NCBI GenBank assembly: GCA_035570495.1
Contig: DATMLO010000176.1
Coordinates: forward strand, 1 to 6,941
Length of the DNA: 6,941 nucleotides
Origin: DATARH01 sp035570495
GTDB taxonomy: Bacteria > Pseudomonadota > Alphaproteobacteria > ATCC43930 > CGMCC-115725
Direction of reading: 5' to 3'
Both the position numbers and the translations under genes were made by a program. This document shows positions 1-5,955 of this stretch, piece by piece (the stretch's first letter is position 1; every line of letters begins with the position of its first letter). The notes beneath the pieces are model-generated. The model did no database searches and was not told the origin of the DNA. It was given only the letters and a program-made list of their open reading frames with translations.

Positions 1-1
1 G

Positions 2-151
2 GAATTACAGAAGAACCCGGAGATCGGCCGCGCCGAGGCGCTGCACCGCGCCGAGCTGGCGATGCTCGATCCTAACAACCCGCCCGAGTTCGCCCATCCC
101 CTCGTCTGGGCGCCCTTTATCCTCGCCGGCGAAGGCGGCGCCGGGCGATAA
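2..151 (+). CDS. CHAT-domain protein, C-terminal end (5'-truncated by window)
   Basis: Only the last 49 codons and the TAA stop (149-151) are in the window. The frame reads a helix with R-A-E-A-L-H-R-A, then a D-P-N-N-P-P-E linker, then F-A-H-P-L-V-W-A-P-F-I-L-A-G-E-G-G. The H-P-x-x-W-A-P-F-x-x-x-G-E-G ending is the usual C-terminal signature of bacterial CHAT domains, which are caspase-like (clan CD) protease folds often fused to TPR repeats. The catalytic His/Cys region would lie upstream of the window, so whether this protein is an active protease cannot be judged. It is on the same strand as the FecR and CHASE2-cyclase genes, separated from them by 211 bases. The family call rests on this short motif only; the architecture of the full protein is unknown. 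Confidence 0.75.
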   Translation, partial: ELQKNPEIGRAEALHRAELAMLDPNNPPEFAHPLVWAPFILAGEGGAGR

Positions 152-291
152 ACTGAAATTGCTGAAAACCGGCACGCGCTCGGGCAATCGGTTGGCCCAA
201 TCGCGCCGAGAGCCGCCGTCGAATCTCGCGGGGATTGAACAGCGGCCACCCGCGCCAAAGCGGGGCGTGAACAAGGGTTTTCGGTTCCGGG

Positions 292-320
292 TTGAGCAGC
301 CGCCCTCCCTTGATTAAAGT
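292..320 (+). promoter_or_regulatory. Candidate sigma-70-type promoter for the FecR/cyclase pair
   Basis: TTGAGC at 292-297 and TAAAGT at 315-320 each match the -35 and -10 consensus at 4 of 6 bases, with a 17-base spacer. This is the most A/T-rich patch of the 152-362 gap and would give a leader of roughly 35 bases before the GTG start at 363. The rest of the gap (152-291) shows no convincing gene, no terminator with a T-tract and no repeat. The match is modest and was found by eye, so chance is possible. Confidence 0.35.
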
Positions 321-346
321 TAACTCTCGGCTGTCAGACGTAGGCG

Positions 347-354
347 AAGGGGGG
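347..354 (+). promoter_or_regulatory. Ribosome binding site deciding the GTG start of the FecR-domain gene
   Basis: AAGGGGGG lies 8 bases before the GTG at 363. The next in-frame ATG is codon 71, beyond the signal peptide and inside the FecR domain, so this purine tract supports GTG 363 as the start. Confidence 0.6.
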
Positions 355-362
355 TCGCCCTA

Positions 363-1238
363 GTGCGACAACACCAAATTGGCTTCTCGAAAGCGCGCCC
401 TATAGCCCGCAACCGGACAGCGAGTGCGGCCTGCCGCGTCGGTGCGGGCATCGCCTGTCTGATTGCGCTGCTGACGCTGTCGCATCCAGCATTGGCGAGC
501 GACGCGGGACAGGTGCTCACTTACAACGGCGAGTGCTACGTCACCAGCGATGGCAAGCGCGTGAAGCTGAGCATGGGAGATGCCGTCCACGCCGGCGACG
601 TGTTGGAAATTCCGACCGACTCCAAGCTGAAGCTGCAGATGGCCGATGGCTCGGTGCTGGCGTTGGGCGCCAATTCGAAAATGACGATCGCGAGCTACGA
701 CGTCACGACCGACGGCGCACATCGCGACGTCAAATTGAACCTCGATAGCGGCATCGTGCGCGCCGTCGTCAGCAAAATGAGCCAGCAATCGACGTTTGAG
801 GTCAGCACGGCAACCGGTGTCGCGGCAGCGCGCTCGACGGATTGGTTCGTCGAATACCAGCAGGCAACGACATTGACGGACGTAAGTGTCCTTGACGGCA
901 CCGTGGCGTTCTCCGGCGCCGGATCAACCGACGGACGCGGAGCCGTCTTGATCCCGCCGATGTCCGGTAGCGATATCGTCGGCAAGCAGCAGCCGACAGC
1001 GCCCCAGCCGCGCAGCCAGGCATATTTCGCCGCGCTTATCGATCGCACCGATGTGCGGCTCGGACTGTGCGAGTGCCTGGGGAACCCGTCCGTTACAATC
1101 AAGGCGTCCTGTCTTGACAACGTCGAAGTTTGCAAAGCGAACTGCGCAACAGCACCGTATTCTTTCGTACCGAACGCGCCCGAAAGCTGCCTTCGGATGA
1201 CCCCGGGAACGGCGGTGCTCCCAACTACGGCAAAATGA
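363..1238 (+). CDS. Exported FecR-domain protein with cysteine-rich C-terminal tail
   Basis: This 291-residue protein is predicted to be secreted across the inner membrane. It has a long basic N-region, a hydrophobic stretch (about residues 26-40) and a signal-peptidase-type site at A-L-A|S (residues 43-46). The FecR domain covers about residues 50-190: G-D-A-V-H-A-G-D (72-79), a D-G-S-V-L-A-L-G-A-N-S stretch (95-105), L-D-S-G-I-V-R-A-V-V (127-136), T-G-V-A-A-A-R-S-T-D (151-160) and V-L-D-G-T-V (176-181). A Pro/Gln-rich linker (about 201-219) leads to a tail with six cysteines at 236, 238, 250, 257, 261 and 276, suggesting disulfides or metal binding. Unlike classical FecR there is no cytoplasmic anti-sigma N-terminus or FecI/FecA partner nearby. 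The GTG start is supported by the upstream purine-rich site. It is 22 bases upstream of the cyclase, probably co-transcribed. The FecR family call is firm; the role as a ligand or scaffold for the CHASE2 sensor is inference. Confidence 0.88.
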   Translation: MRQHQIGFSKARPIARNRTASAACRVGAGIACLIALLTLSHPALASDAGQVLTYNGECYVTSDGKRVKLSMGDAVHAGDVLEIPTDSKLKLQMADGSVLALGANSKMTIASYDVTTDGAHRDVKLNLDSGIVRAVVSKMSQQSTFEVSTATGVAAARSTDWFVEYQQATTLTDVSVLDGTVAFSGAGSTDGRGAVLIPPMSGSDIVGKQQPTAPQPRSQAYFAALIDRTDVRLGLCECLGNPSVTIKASCLDNVEVCKANCATAPYSFVPNAPESCLRMTPGTAVLPTTAK

Positions 1239-1247
1239 TTCGCGCAG

Positions 1248-1257
1248 CTGGGGGTGG
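1248..1257 (+). promoter_or_regulatory. Ribosome binding site supporting a TTG start for the cyclase
   Basis: CTGGGGGTGG ends 3 bases before the TTG at 1261, with its G-run centred about 8 bases upstream. No in-frame ATG occurs until codon 159, inside the CHASE2 domain. The GTG at 1254 is in another frame. An in-frame GTG at 1294 would shorten the first membrane segment. TTG 1261 therefore fits best. Confidence 0.5.
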
Positions 1258-1260
1258 CGC

Positions 1261-3504
1261 TTGACCCTCTCAAAGGGGATCCGGGAGATCCTGGTGGCCG
1301 CGGCGACCGCCGCCGCTTTGCTCGCATTGCTGGATTTCACCAATTGGCTGCCGCTACGTAGTCTCGAAACGGCCACCCTGGATTTACGCTTTCGCCTCCG
1401 AGGCGTCGCGCCACCGGGTGACGAGGCGTCTGTCGTGCTAATCGATGACCGTGCGGTCGACAAATTCGGTGGTTGGCCGCTCAGTCACCGCTTCTTCGCG
1501 CAGGCAGTCACCAAATTGCACGACGCCGGCGCGAAAGTAATCGTCCTCGATCTGCTGTTCGCTCAGGCCGAACGCACATTATCGCCAACCCAACGCACGG
1601 CCGTCGGCGATGCGGCCGCGGCGCTGCCAGAGAATGACACGTCGCTGCAGCAGACACTGCGCACGCTCGCGACCGACGATCCCGACACCGAGTTTGCCGA
1701 CGCCATCCGGAATGCCGGAAACGTCTACCTGCCGATGGCCTTCTACTTTACGGGCAATGCCGAGCAGGCGCCGGATTTTGTCTCGGATGCCGGATATCAG
1801 CGCTTTGCGAAAACAACCGAACGGCCCGTCTTCACGTTAGAGCCAGTTTCCGTGTTGGCGCCGCTACGGCCCTGGGCCGAGGCCGCCGCTGGGCTGGGCC
1901 ATGTCAGCCTGGCGTATGACCGAGACACCGTGCCGCGGTACGACCACGTCGCGCTGCCGTTTCAGGGCGACTTCATTCCCTCGCTGCCCGTCAGGGTCGC
2001 CGCCGCGTACTTGGGGGTTCCGTGGTCCCAGGTGGCGCTCGGGCTCGGCGAAGGTGTCGATATCGGCTCGCTGCATGTGCCGACCGATCGCGCGATGCGC
2101 ATTCTCATTAACTACCGCGGTCCGATTCACACACTTCCAACATATTCGTTCCTCGATTTGCTCGACGGAAAGATCCCGGCAAAGGCGCTCGAAGGTCGGA
2201 TCGTCTTGATCGGTGCCTCATTCCTCGGCATCCCGGATTCTCAGCCATCGCCGTTCGGCAGCACCCCGCTTCCCGGCACGGAACGTTTGGCGACCATCGT
2301 CGACACCATGCTACAGCAGCATTTCATCGCCGAGTCGCCCGGGCTGTGGCCGATCGTCGTCATCGCCCTCGTGCTGATACTGGCGATGCTGAACGGAGCG
2401 ATGGCCGCCTATCTGCATATGGGGCTTGCCGCTGCCCTGGGCCTTACGTTGATCGTGGGCTGGTGCCTCGGCGCACAGCTGGCCTTTGTTTCCGGTTTAT
2501 GGCTGCCGGTCGTCAACCCGCTGATCGCGTTGACGGGGTCAGCGGGCGTGGCGCTGCTCTACCGGTACCGGATACTCGACGCCGACAGCCGGATGGTCGA
2601 AGACGCATTCCGCCACTACCTGTCTCCCGACATGGTGGAGAGCCTGGCGCGGAACCCCAAGGGGCTGCACCTCGGTGGTGAGACCCGGGCGCTGACGGTG
2701 CTGTTTAGCGATATTCGCGGCTTCACCTCGATCGCCGAAGGCTTCAAGAGCAATCCGCAAGGGCTGACTCAGCTCATCAACAACAGCTTTCTCAGCCCGA
2801 TGACCGATCTCATCATGGAACGACGGGGCACGATCGATAAATACATGGGCGACTGCGTGATGGCGTTCTGGAACGCACCGCTCGACAATCCGGCTCATGC
2901 CGACGACGCCTGCGAAAGCGCCCTCGCCATGGTTCGCGAACTGGAACGCATCAACCGAGACATCCGAGAAGCCCACGGGGGCACGGTTCCGGAAATCAAG
3001 ATCGGTATCGGCATCAACACCGGCGACTGCGTCGTCGGCAACATGGGCTCCAACCGCCGCTTTGCCTACACGGCGATCGGAGACGCGGTCAATTTGGCCT
3101 CGCGGCTGGAAGGCCAGACCAAGACCTACCATGCCGACATCATCATGGGGAACGAGACCCGCAAAGCGCTCGGCGAGTGGGCGATCATCGAGCTCGACTA
3201 CATTGCCGTCAAAGGCAAGTTGGAAGCCGAAGGCATCTATGCGCTCGTGGGCGATCGCGCCTTCTCGCAGACGCCGGAGTTCCGGCGGCTCGCCGCGCAA
3301 CACGAGGCTTTGCTGCGCTCGTACCGCAATCAGGATTGGAGCAGCGCGACGGCCGTTCTGGGACGGTGCAGACGGTCGGGGATCAAGCTACCCGGCGCGG
3401 ATCTGCCGGCGCTCTACGACTTGTACGAGTCGCGCATCGCATATTTTCAAGAGCACCCGCCGGGACCGTCTTGGGACACGGTCTTTGTGGCGGAAACCAA
3501 GTGA
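1261..3504 (+). CDS. CHASE2-domain class III adenylate cyclase (membrane-bound)
   Basis: This 747-residue sensor enzyme is predicted to make cAMP from ATP in the cytoplasm in response to an extracytoplasmic signal. Order of parts: N-terminal membrane segment (about 9-25), CHASE2 sensor (about 33-355; L-D-L-R-F-R-L-R-G at 40-48, V-V-L-I-D-D-R at 58-64, G-R-I-V-L-I-G-A-S at 312-320), three hydrophobic segments (about 363-380, 386-411, 413-434), then the cyclase domain (about 472-660). Catalytic residues are visible: metal-binding D484 (S-D-I-R-G-F-T) and D531 (M-G-D-C), adenine-selecting K527 and T604 (Y-T-A-I-G-D), and transition-state N611 and R615 (N-L-A-S-R). The Lys/Thr pair is typical of class IIIb adenylate rather than guanylate cyclases. 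The C-terminal 85 residues carry the helical tail often found on such bacterial cyclases. The gene uses a TTG start and follows the FecR-domain gene by 22 bases, with a terminator directly after its stop. All key residues are present, so it is expected to be active. Confidence 0.93.
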   Translation: MTLSKGIREILVAAATAAALLALLDFTNWLPLRSLETATLDLRFRLRGVAPPGDEASVVLIDDRAVDKFGGWPLSHRFFAQAVTKLHDAGAKVIVLDLLFAQAERTLSPTQRTAVGDAAAALPENDTSLQQTLRTLATDDPDTEFADAIRNAGNVYLPMAFYFTGNAEQAPDFVSDAGYQRFAKTTERPVFTLEPVSVLAPLRPWAEAAAGLGHVSLAYDRDTVPRYDHVALPFQGDFIPSLPVRVAAAYLGVPWSQVALGLGEGVDIGSLHVPTDRAMRILINYRGPIHTLPTYSFLDLLDGKIPAKALEGRIVLIGASFLGIPDSQPSPFGSTPLPGTERLATIVDTMLQQHFIAESPGLWPIVVIALVLILAMLNGAMAAYLHMGLAAALGLTLIVGWCLGAQLAFVSGLWLPVVNPLIALTGSAGVALLYRYRILDADSRMVEDAFRHYLSPDMVESLARNPKGLHLGGETRALTVLFSDIRGFTSIAEGFKSNPQGLTQLINNSFLSPMTDLIMERRGTIDKYMGDCVMAFWNAPLDNPAHADDACESALAMVRELERINRDIREAHGGTVPEIKIGIGINTGDCVVGNMGSNRRFAYTAIGDAVNLASRLEGQTKTYHADIIMGNETRKALGEWAIIELDYIAVKGKLEAEGIYALVGDRAFSQTPEFRRLAAQHEALLRSYRNQDWSSATAVLGRCRRSGIKLPGADLPALYDLYESRIAYFQEHPPGPSWDTVFVAETK

Positions 3505-3525
3505 CCGCGACGCCGCGGCTTTTTT
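3505..3525 (+). terminator. Rho-independent terminator after the cyclase gene
   Basis: Directly after the TGA stop (3502-3504), CCGCG (3505-3509) pairs with CGCGG (3514-3518) around an ACGC loop, followed by C and six T residues (3520-3525). The stem is short (5 bp) but all G/C, and the T-run stands out in GC-rich sequence. It separates the signalling cluster from the flavoenzyme genes. Confidence 0.6.
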
Positions 3526-3556
3526 CTTGGGGCGCTGGCACGCGTCGCGCATGGTA

Positions 3557-3580
3557 ACGGGCGAGGAGGGTCTCGCCCGT
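3557..3580 (+). promoter_or_regulatory. Perfect 9-bp stem-loop over the ribosome binding site and start codon
   Basis: ACGGGCGAG (3557-3565) is the exact reverse complement of CTCGCCCGT (3572-3580), with loop GAGGGT (3566-3571). The Shine-Dalgarno sequence AGGAGGG (3564-3570) sits mostly in the loop, and the first two bases of the GTG start (3579-3581) lie in the 3' arm. Seven of nine pairs are G-C. It could act in RNA as a translation-controlling hairpin, or in DNA as an operator for a dimeric regulator. No T-run follows, so it is not a terminator. The inverted repeat is seen directly; its function is inferred. Confidence 0.5.
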
Positions 3581-4775
3581 GAATTTCGCGCTCACCCCGG
3601 CGCAAGCGCGCCTACAGCAGCGTTGCCGCGTGTTGGCGGAAGATTTCGCGACGCGCTCGGCGGCACATGACCGCGACGCCAGCCACCCGGCGGAAAATTA
3701 CGAGAAACTGCGCGAGGAGGGTTTCCTCGCGCTGACCATCGCCAAGGAACTCGGCGGCGGCGGGGCCAACCTCCTCGATCACACGGTCGCTTACGAGACA
3801 CTGGCCCAGGGCTGCCCGTCGACGGCGCTCGCCTTCAACATGCATGCCTCGGTCGTGATGCCGATCCTCGAGAGCCCCGAGGCGACCGACGAGGCAAAGG
3901 CGCGCCTCACCAAGCTCGTCGTCGAGGATAAGACACTTATCGCCGGCAATTTCTCCGAGCCGATCACCACGGCGCGGCTCGCCGACCGCCCGATCAAGAC
4001 GCGGGCGCGGCGGGTCGAGGGTGGCTATCGCGTCACCGGACGAAAGATGTTCGCCTCGATGCTCGAAACCGCCGATCTGGTGATGGTCGGCGCCTCGATC
4101 GACGGCGCCGGCCCGCGCGCCGGCATCGCCTTCCTGTTGTCCCGCGACGCTGAGGGACGCCGGGTCGAAGCCAATTGGGATGTGCTCGGCATGCGAGCGA
4201 CGCGCAGCGACTCGCTGATCCTCGAAGACTGTTTCGTACCGGATCGCGATGTCATCTACCGCTCGGACGACATGACGTCGCTGCGCAACAACAACATCCA
4301 CTGGTTCTGGGGTTCGTACACGCCGGTCTATCTCGGCGTCGCCCAGGCCGCGTATGACGAGCTGAAACGCGTCGTCGCGACGCGCAAACCCGAGGGCTAC
4401 GCGCAGCCCCTCGCCTATCTGCCCGACGTGCGCCGCCATGTCGCCGAGATGAGCGCCGAGCTGGAAGCGGCGCGGCTCATTACCTATCGCTCGGCTTGGC
4501 TATGCGACACCGAGGGGTTGACCGAGAACGCGAAAGCCGCGCTCTACCGCGCGAAATACATGGTCGGCGAGGCCGTGAGCCGAGTGACCCGCATGGCGCT
4601 GACCCTCGGTGGCGCGCACGGCATCTTCAAGTCATCGCGGCTTGAGCAGCTGTTCCGCGACGGCGCACTCGGGCCGTTGCACCCGCCGCCCGCCGATTTC
4701 TGCCTCTACAATATGGGGCTCTACGAATTGGAGCTCGACCCAGCCGAGGTGCTACCTCCGCTAAAGCCGGCCTAG
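3579..4775 (+). CDS. Acyl-CoA dehydrogenase-fold flavoprotein, catalytic Glu apparently absent
   Basis: This 398-residue protein covers the usual length of acyl-CoA dehydrogenases: N-terminal helical domain (about 1-118), middle beta domain (about 120-225), C-terminal four-helix domain (about 240-380). Family marks are F-S-E-P (125-128, normally T-E-P), V-T-G-R-K-M-F (152-158), L-G-M-R-A-T-R-S (203-210) and D-C-F-V-P (217-221). The canonical base is not evident. The loop that normally holds the Y-E-G-T glutamate reads G-P-L-H-P-P-P-A-D-F-C-L, and the helix position used by isovaleryl- and long-chain enzymes reads W-F-W-G-S-Y. This suggests a divergent dehydrogenase or an oxygenase of the same fold (as in DszC or HsaA), acting with FAD or FMN on an unknown substrate in the cytoplasm. 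The start is GTG with AGGAGGG 8 bases before it; the N-terminus M-N-F-A-L-T-P-A-Q is typical of the family. Its stop overlaps the convergent neighbour's stop. Fold certain, reaction uncertain. Confidence 0.88.
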   Translation: MNFALTPAQARLQQRCRVLAEDFATRSAAHDRDASHPAENYEKLREEGFLALTIAKELGGGGANLLDHTVAYETLAQGCPSTALAFNMHASVVMPILESPEATDEAKARLTKLVVEDKTLIAGNFSEPITTARLADRPIKTRARRVEGGYRVTGRKMFASMLETADLVMVGASIDGAGPRAGIAFLLSRDAEGRRVEANWDVLGMRATRSDSLILEDCFVPDRDVIYRSDDMTSLRNNNIHWFWGSYTPVYLGVAQAAYDELKRVVATRKPEGYAQPLAYLPDVRRHVAEMSAELEAARLITYRSAWLCDTEGLTENAKAALYRAKYMVGEAVSRVTRMALTLGGAHGIFKSSRLEQLFRDGALGPLHPPPADFCLYNMGLYELELDPAEVLPPLKPA

Positions 4776-5878
4776 TTCACCCGCAGCCTTGCCGGGTCGA
4801 GTGGACGCAACCGGCCGGGATCGAACGGCGCGAGATCGACCGTACGCGCGGCGCCGTCGGCGATCAGCTCGGCCATCGCCTCGCCGGTCGCCGGTGCGTT
4901 GAGGATGCCCCAGACGCTGTGCCCGGTAGCGATGTAGGCGCCCCCGGCGTCGGCTGCCTTGCCGATCAGCGGCAGCCCGTCGCCGGTCACCGGGCGATAA
5001 CAAGCCTGGCGCGCGAGGATCGGCGCCGCGGCGAGCACCGGCGACAGTGCGCGGCACATCGCTTCCAGCCGGTAGATCGCGCCGCCATCGGGTTTTACAC
5101 GCGCCGGATCGAGCGGCACGACGTCCTCGCCAGAAATGCCGCAGACATAGGTCGTGCCGTCGGGGCGCGGGAATAGCTCGGGGGTCAGCACCGCGCCGGT
5201 CTCTTCCTGGTATTCGAGGAACGCCGCCTCCGCCGGCACGCGGTCGCCGGTATCGAACACCAGGCTGTGCCCCTTGAGGCCGAAGACCGGCGGCAGCTTC
5301 AGCCAGCGCGCCGCCAGCACCGACCACGGCCCCATCGCGATGACCACGGCATCGGCTGCGATCGTCGCGCCGTCCTCGAGCTCGACGCCGGTGACCCTGT
5401 CGCCGTCGCGCATGAGGCCGGTCACCCGCCCCTGCTTCAGCTCAGCGCCGTGTGCCTCGGCGGCGCGCATCATCGCCTCGGTGTAGCGCGCGGGGTGAAC
5501 CTGCGCGGTGGTCTCAGGGGAGCCGATCACCTGGCTCACCGCGACATCGCCGGCGAACCAGTCGAGCGAATAGGCACCGCGGTGCTGCCCGAGCGAGACG
5601 CGCCGGCTAGCAAAGCCGCCATAGGTGTCGAGCCGGCGATAACCCAAATCGTCGGCGATCTCCGCCGCGAGCTGGGCATGTAGATCAAAGCTGCGGCGGG
5701 CGAGCGGGTCGAGCGGCGTACCCTGGCACCAGTCGCGCGCGAGAAACCCGCCCGACTTGCCCGACGCGGCACAGGCGATGCCGGTGCTCTCGACGACCGT
5801 CGCCTTGACCCCGCGGCGGCTGAGGAAATAGGCGATCGAGCAGCCGATCGCGCCGCCACCGCAAATCAGCACATGCAT
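4772..5878 (-). CDS. FAD-dependent oxidoreductase of the DAO (D-amino-acid oxidase-like) family
   Basis: This 368-residue protein is expected to oxidise an amine or amino acid with FAD, probably in the cytoplasm since no signal peptide is seen. The N-terminal Rossmann fold starts at residue 2, with G-G-G-A-I-G (7-12) and an acidic end at E30. A-A-S-G-K-S-G-G-F-L-A (37-47) is the FAD-pyrophosphate region typical of DAO enzymes and resembles the TDA3-like subgroup. A-M-G-P-W-S (181-186) is the second FAD contact. The C-terminal R-P-V-T-G-D-G-L-P-L-I-G (295-306) and A-T-G-H-S-V-W-G-I-L-N-A-P-A-T-G (317-332) close the cofactor site. The length fits a stand-alone enzyme. The ATG start has AAAGGTG (complement of 5884-5890) five bases upstream. 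It converges with the acyl-CoA-dehydrogenase-like gene (4-base stop overlap) and diverges from the hydroxylase across 77 bases. Family firm; substrate unknown. Confidence 0.88.
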   Translation of the reverse strand: MHVLICGGGAIGCSIAYFLSRRGVKATVVESTGIACAASGKSGGFLARDWCQGTPLDPLARRSFDLHAQLAAEIADDLGYRRLDTYGGFASRRVSLGQHRGAYSLDWFAGDVAVSQVIGSPETTAQVHPARYTEAMMRAAEAHGAELKQGRVTGLMRDGDRVTGVELEDGATIAADAVVIAMGPWSVLAARWLKLPPVFGLKGHSLVFDTGDRVPAEAAFLEYQEETGAVLTPELFPRPDGTTYVCGISGEDVVPLDPARVKPDGGAIYRLEAMCRALSPVLAAAPILARQACYRPVTGDGLPLIGKAADAGGAYIATGHSVWGILNAPATGEAMAELIADGAARTVDLAPFDPGRLRPLDPARLRVN

Positions 5879-5902
5879 GTCGTCACCTTTAGCACTGGTG
5901 CG

Positions 5903-5936
5903 GTGCCGGCACTTGCCCTAACTGGACGCGCCCTAA
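5903..5936. promoter_or_regulatory. Candidate operator region in the divergent gap
   Basis: The 77 bases between the oxidoreductase (minus) and hydroxylase (plus) starts contain a perfect 10-bp palindrome, GTGCCGGCAC (5903-5912), and a direct repeat GCCCTAA at 5915-5921 and 5930-5936, 15 bases apart start to start. Such elements in a divergent gap could bind a regulator shared by both genes. No regulator gene is in the window and no strong -35/-10 pair was found on either strand, so function is a guess. Confidence 0.3.
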
Positions 5937-5955
5937 TCAGCATAGTGGAAGCGCG

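Noticed and set aside
152..291. Terminator after the CHAT gene (GGGC/GCCC pair around 172-188)
   Set aside because: The pairing is only four bases and no T-run follows.
363..1238. Classical FecI-FecR iron-uptake regulator, or a c-type cytochrome because of the many cysteines
   Set aside because: No sigma factor or TonB receptor is adjacent, the N-terminus is a signal peptide rather than an anti-sigma region, and no C-x-x-C-H haem motif is present.
2539..3303. Long open frame of 254 codons on the minus strand inside the cyclase gene
   Set aside because: It lies fully opposite the catalytic domain, whose motifs are intact on the plus strand; GC-rich coding sequence commonly leaves the antisense frame open. 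Its translation shows no recognisable domain.
3551..3670. ATG at 3551 as an upstream or alternative start for the acyl-CoA-dehydrogenase-like gene
   Set aside because: It is 28 bases before the GTG and so out of frame, and its product is low-complexity Arg/Gly/Ala sequence without family similarity.
3612..4439. Open frame of 275 codons on the minus strand opposite the acyl-CoA-dehydrogenase-like gene
   Set aside because: Antisense shadow of a gene with clear family motifs; the translation is rich in Arg, Asp and His with no recognisable fold.
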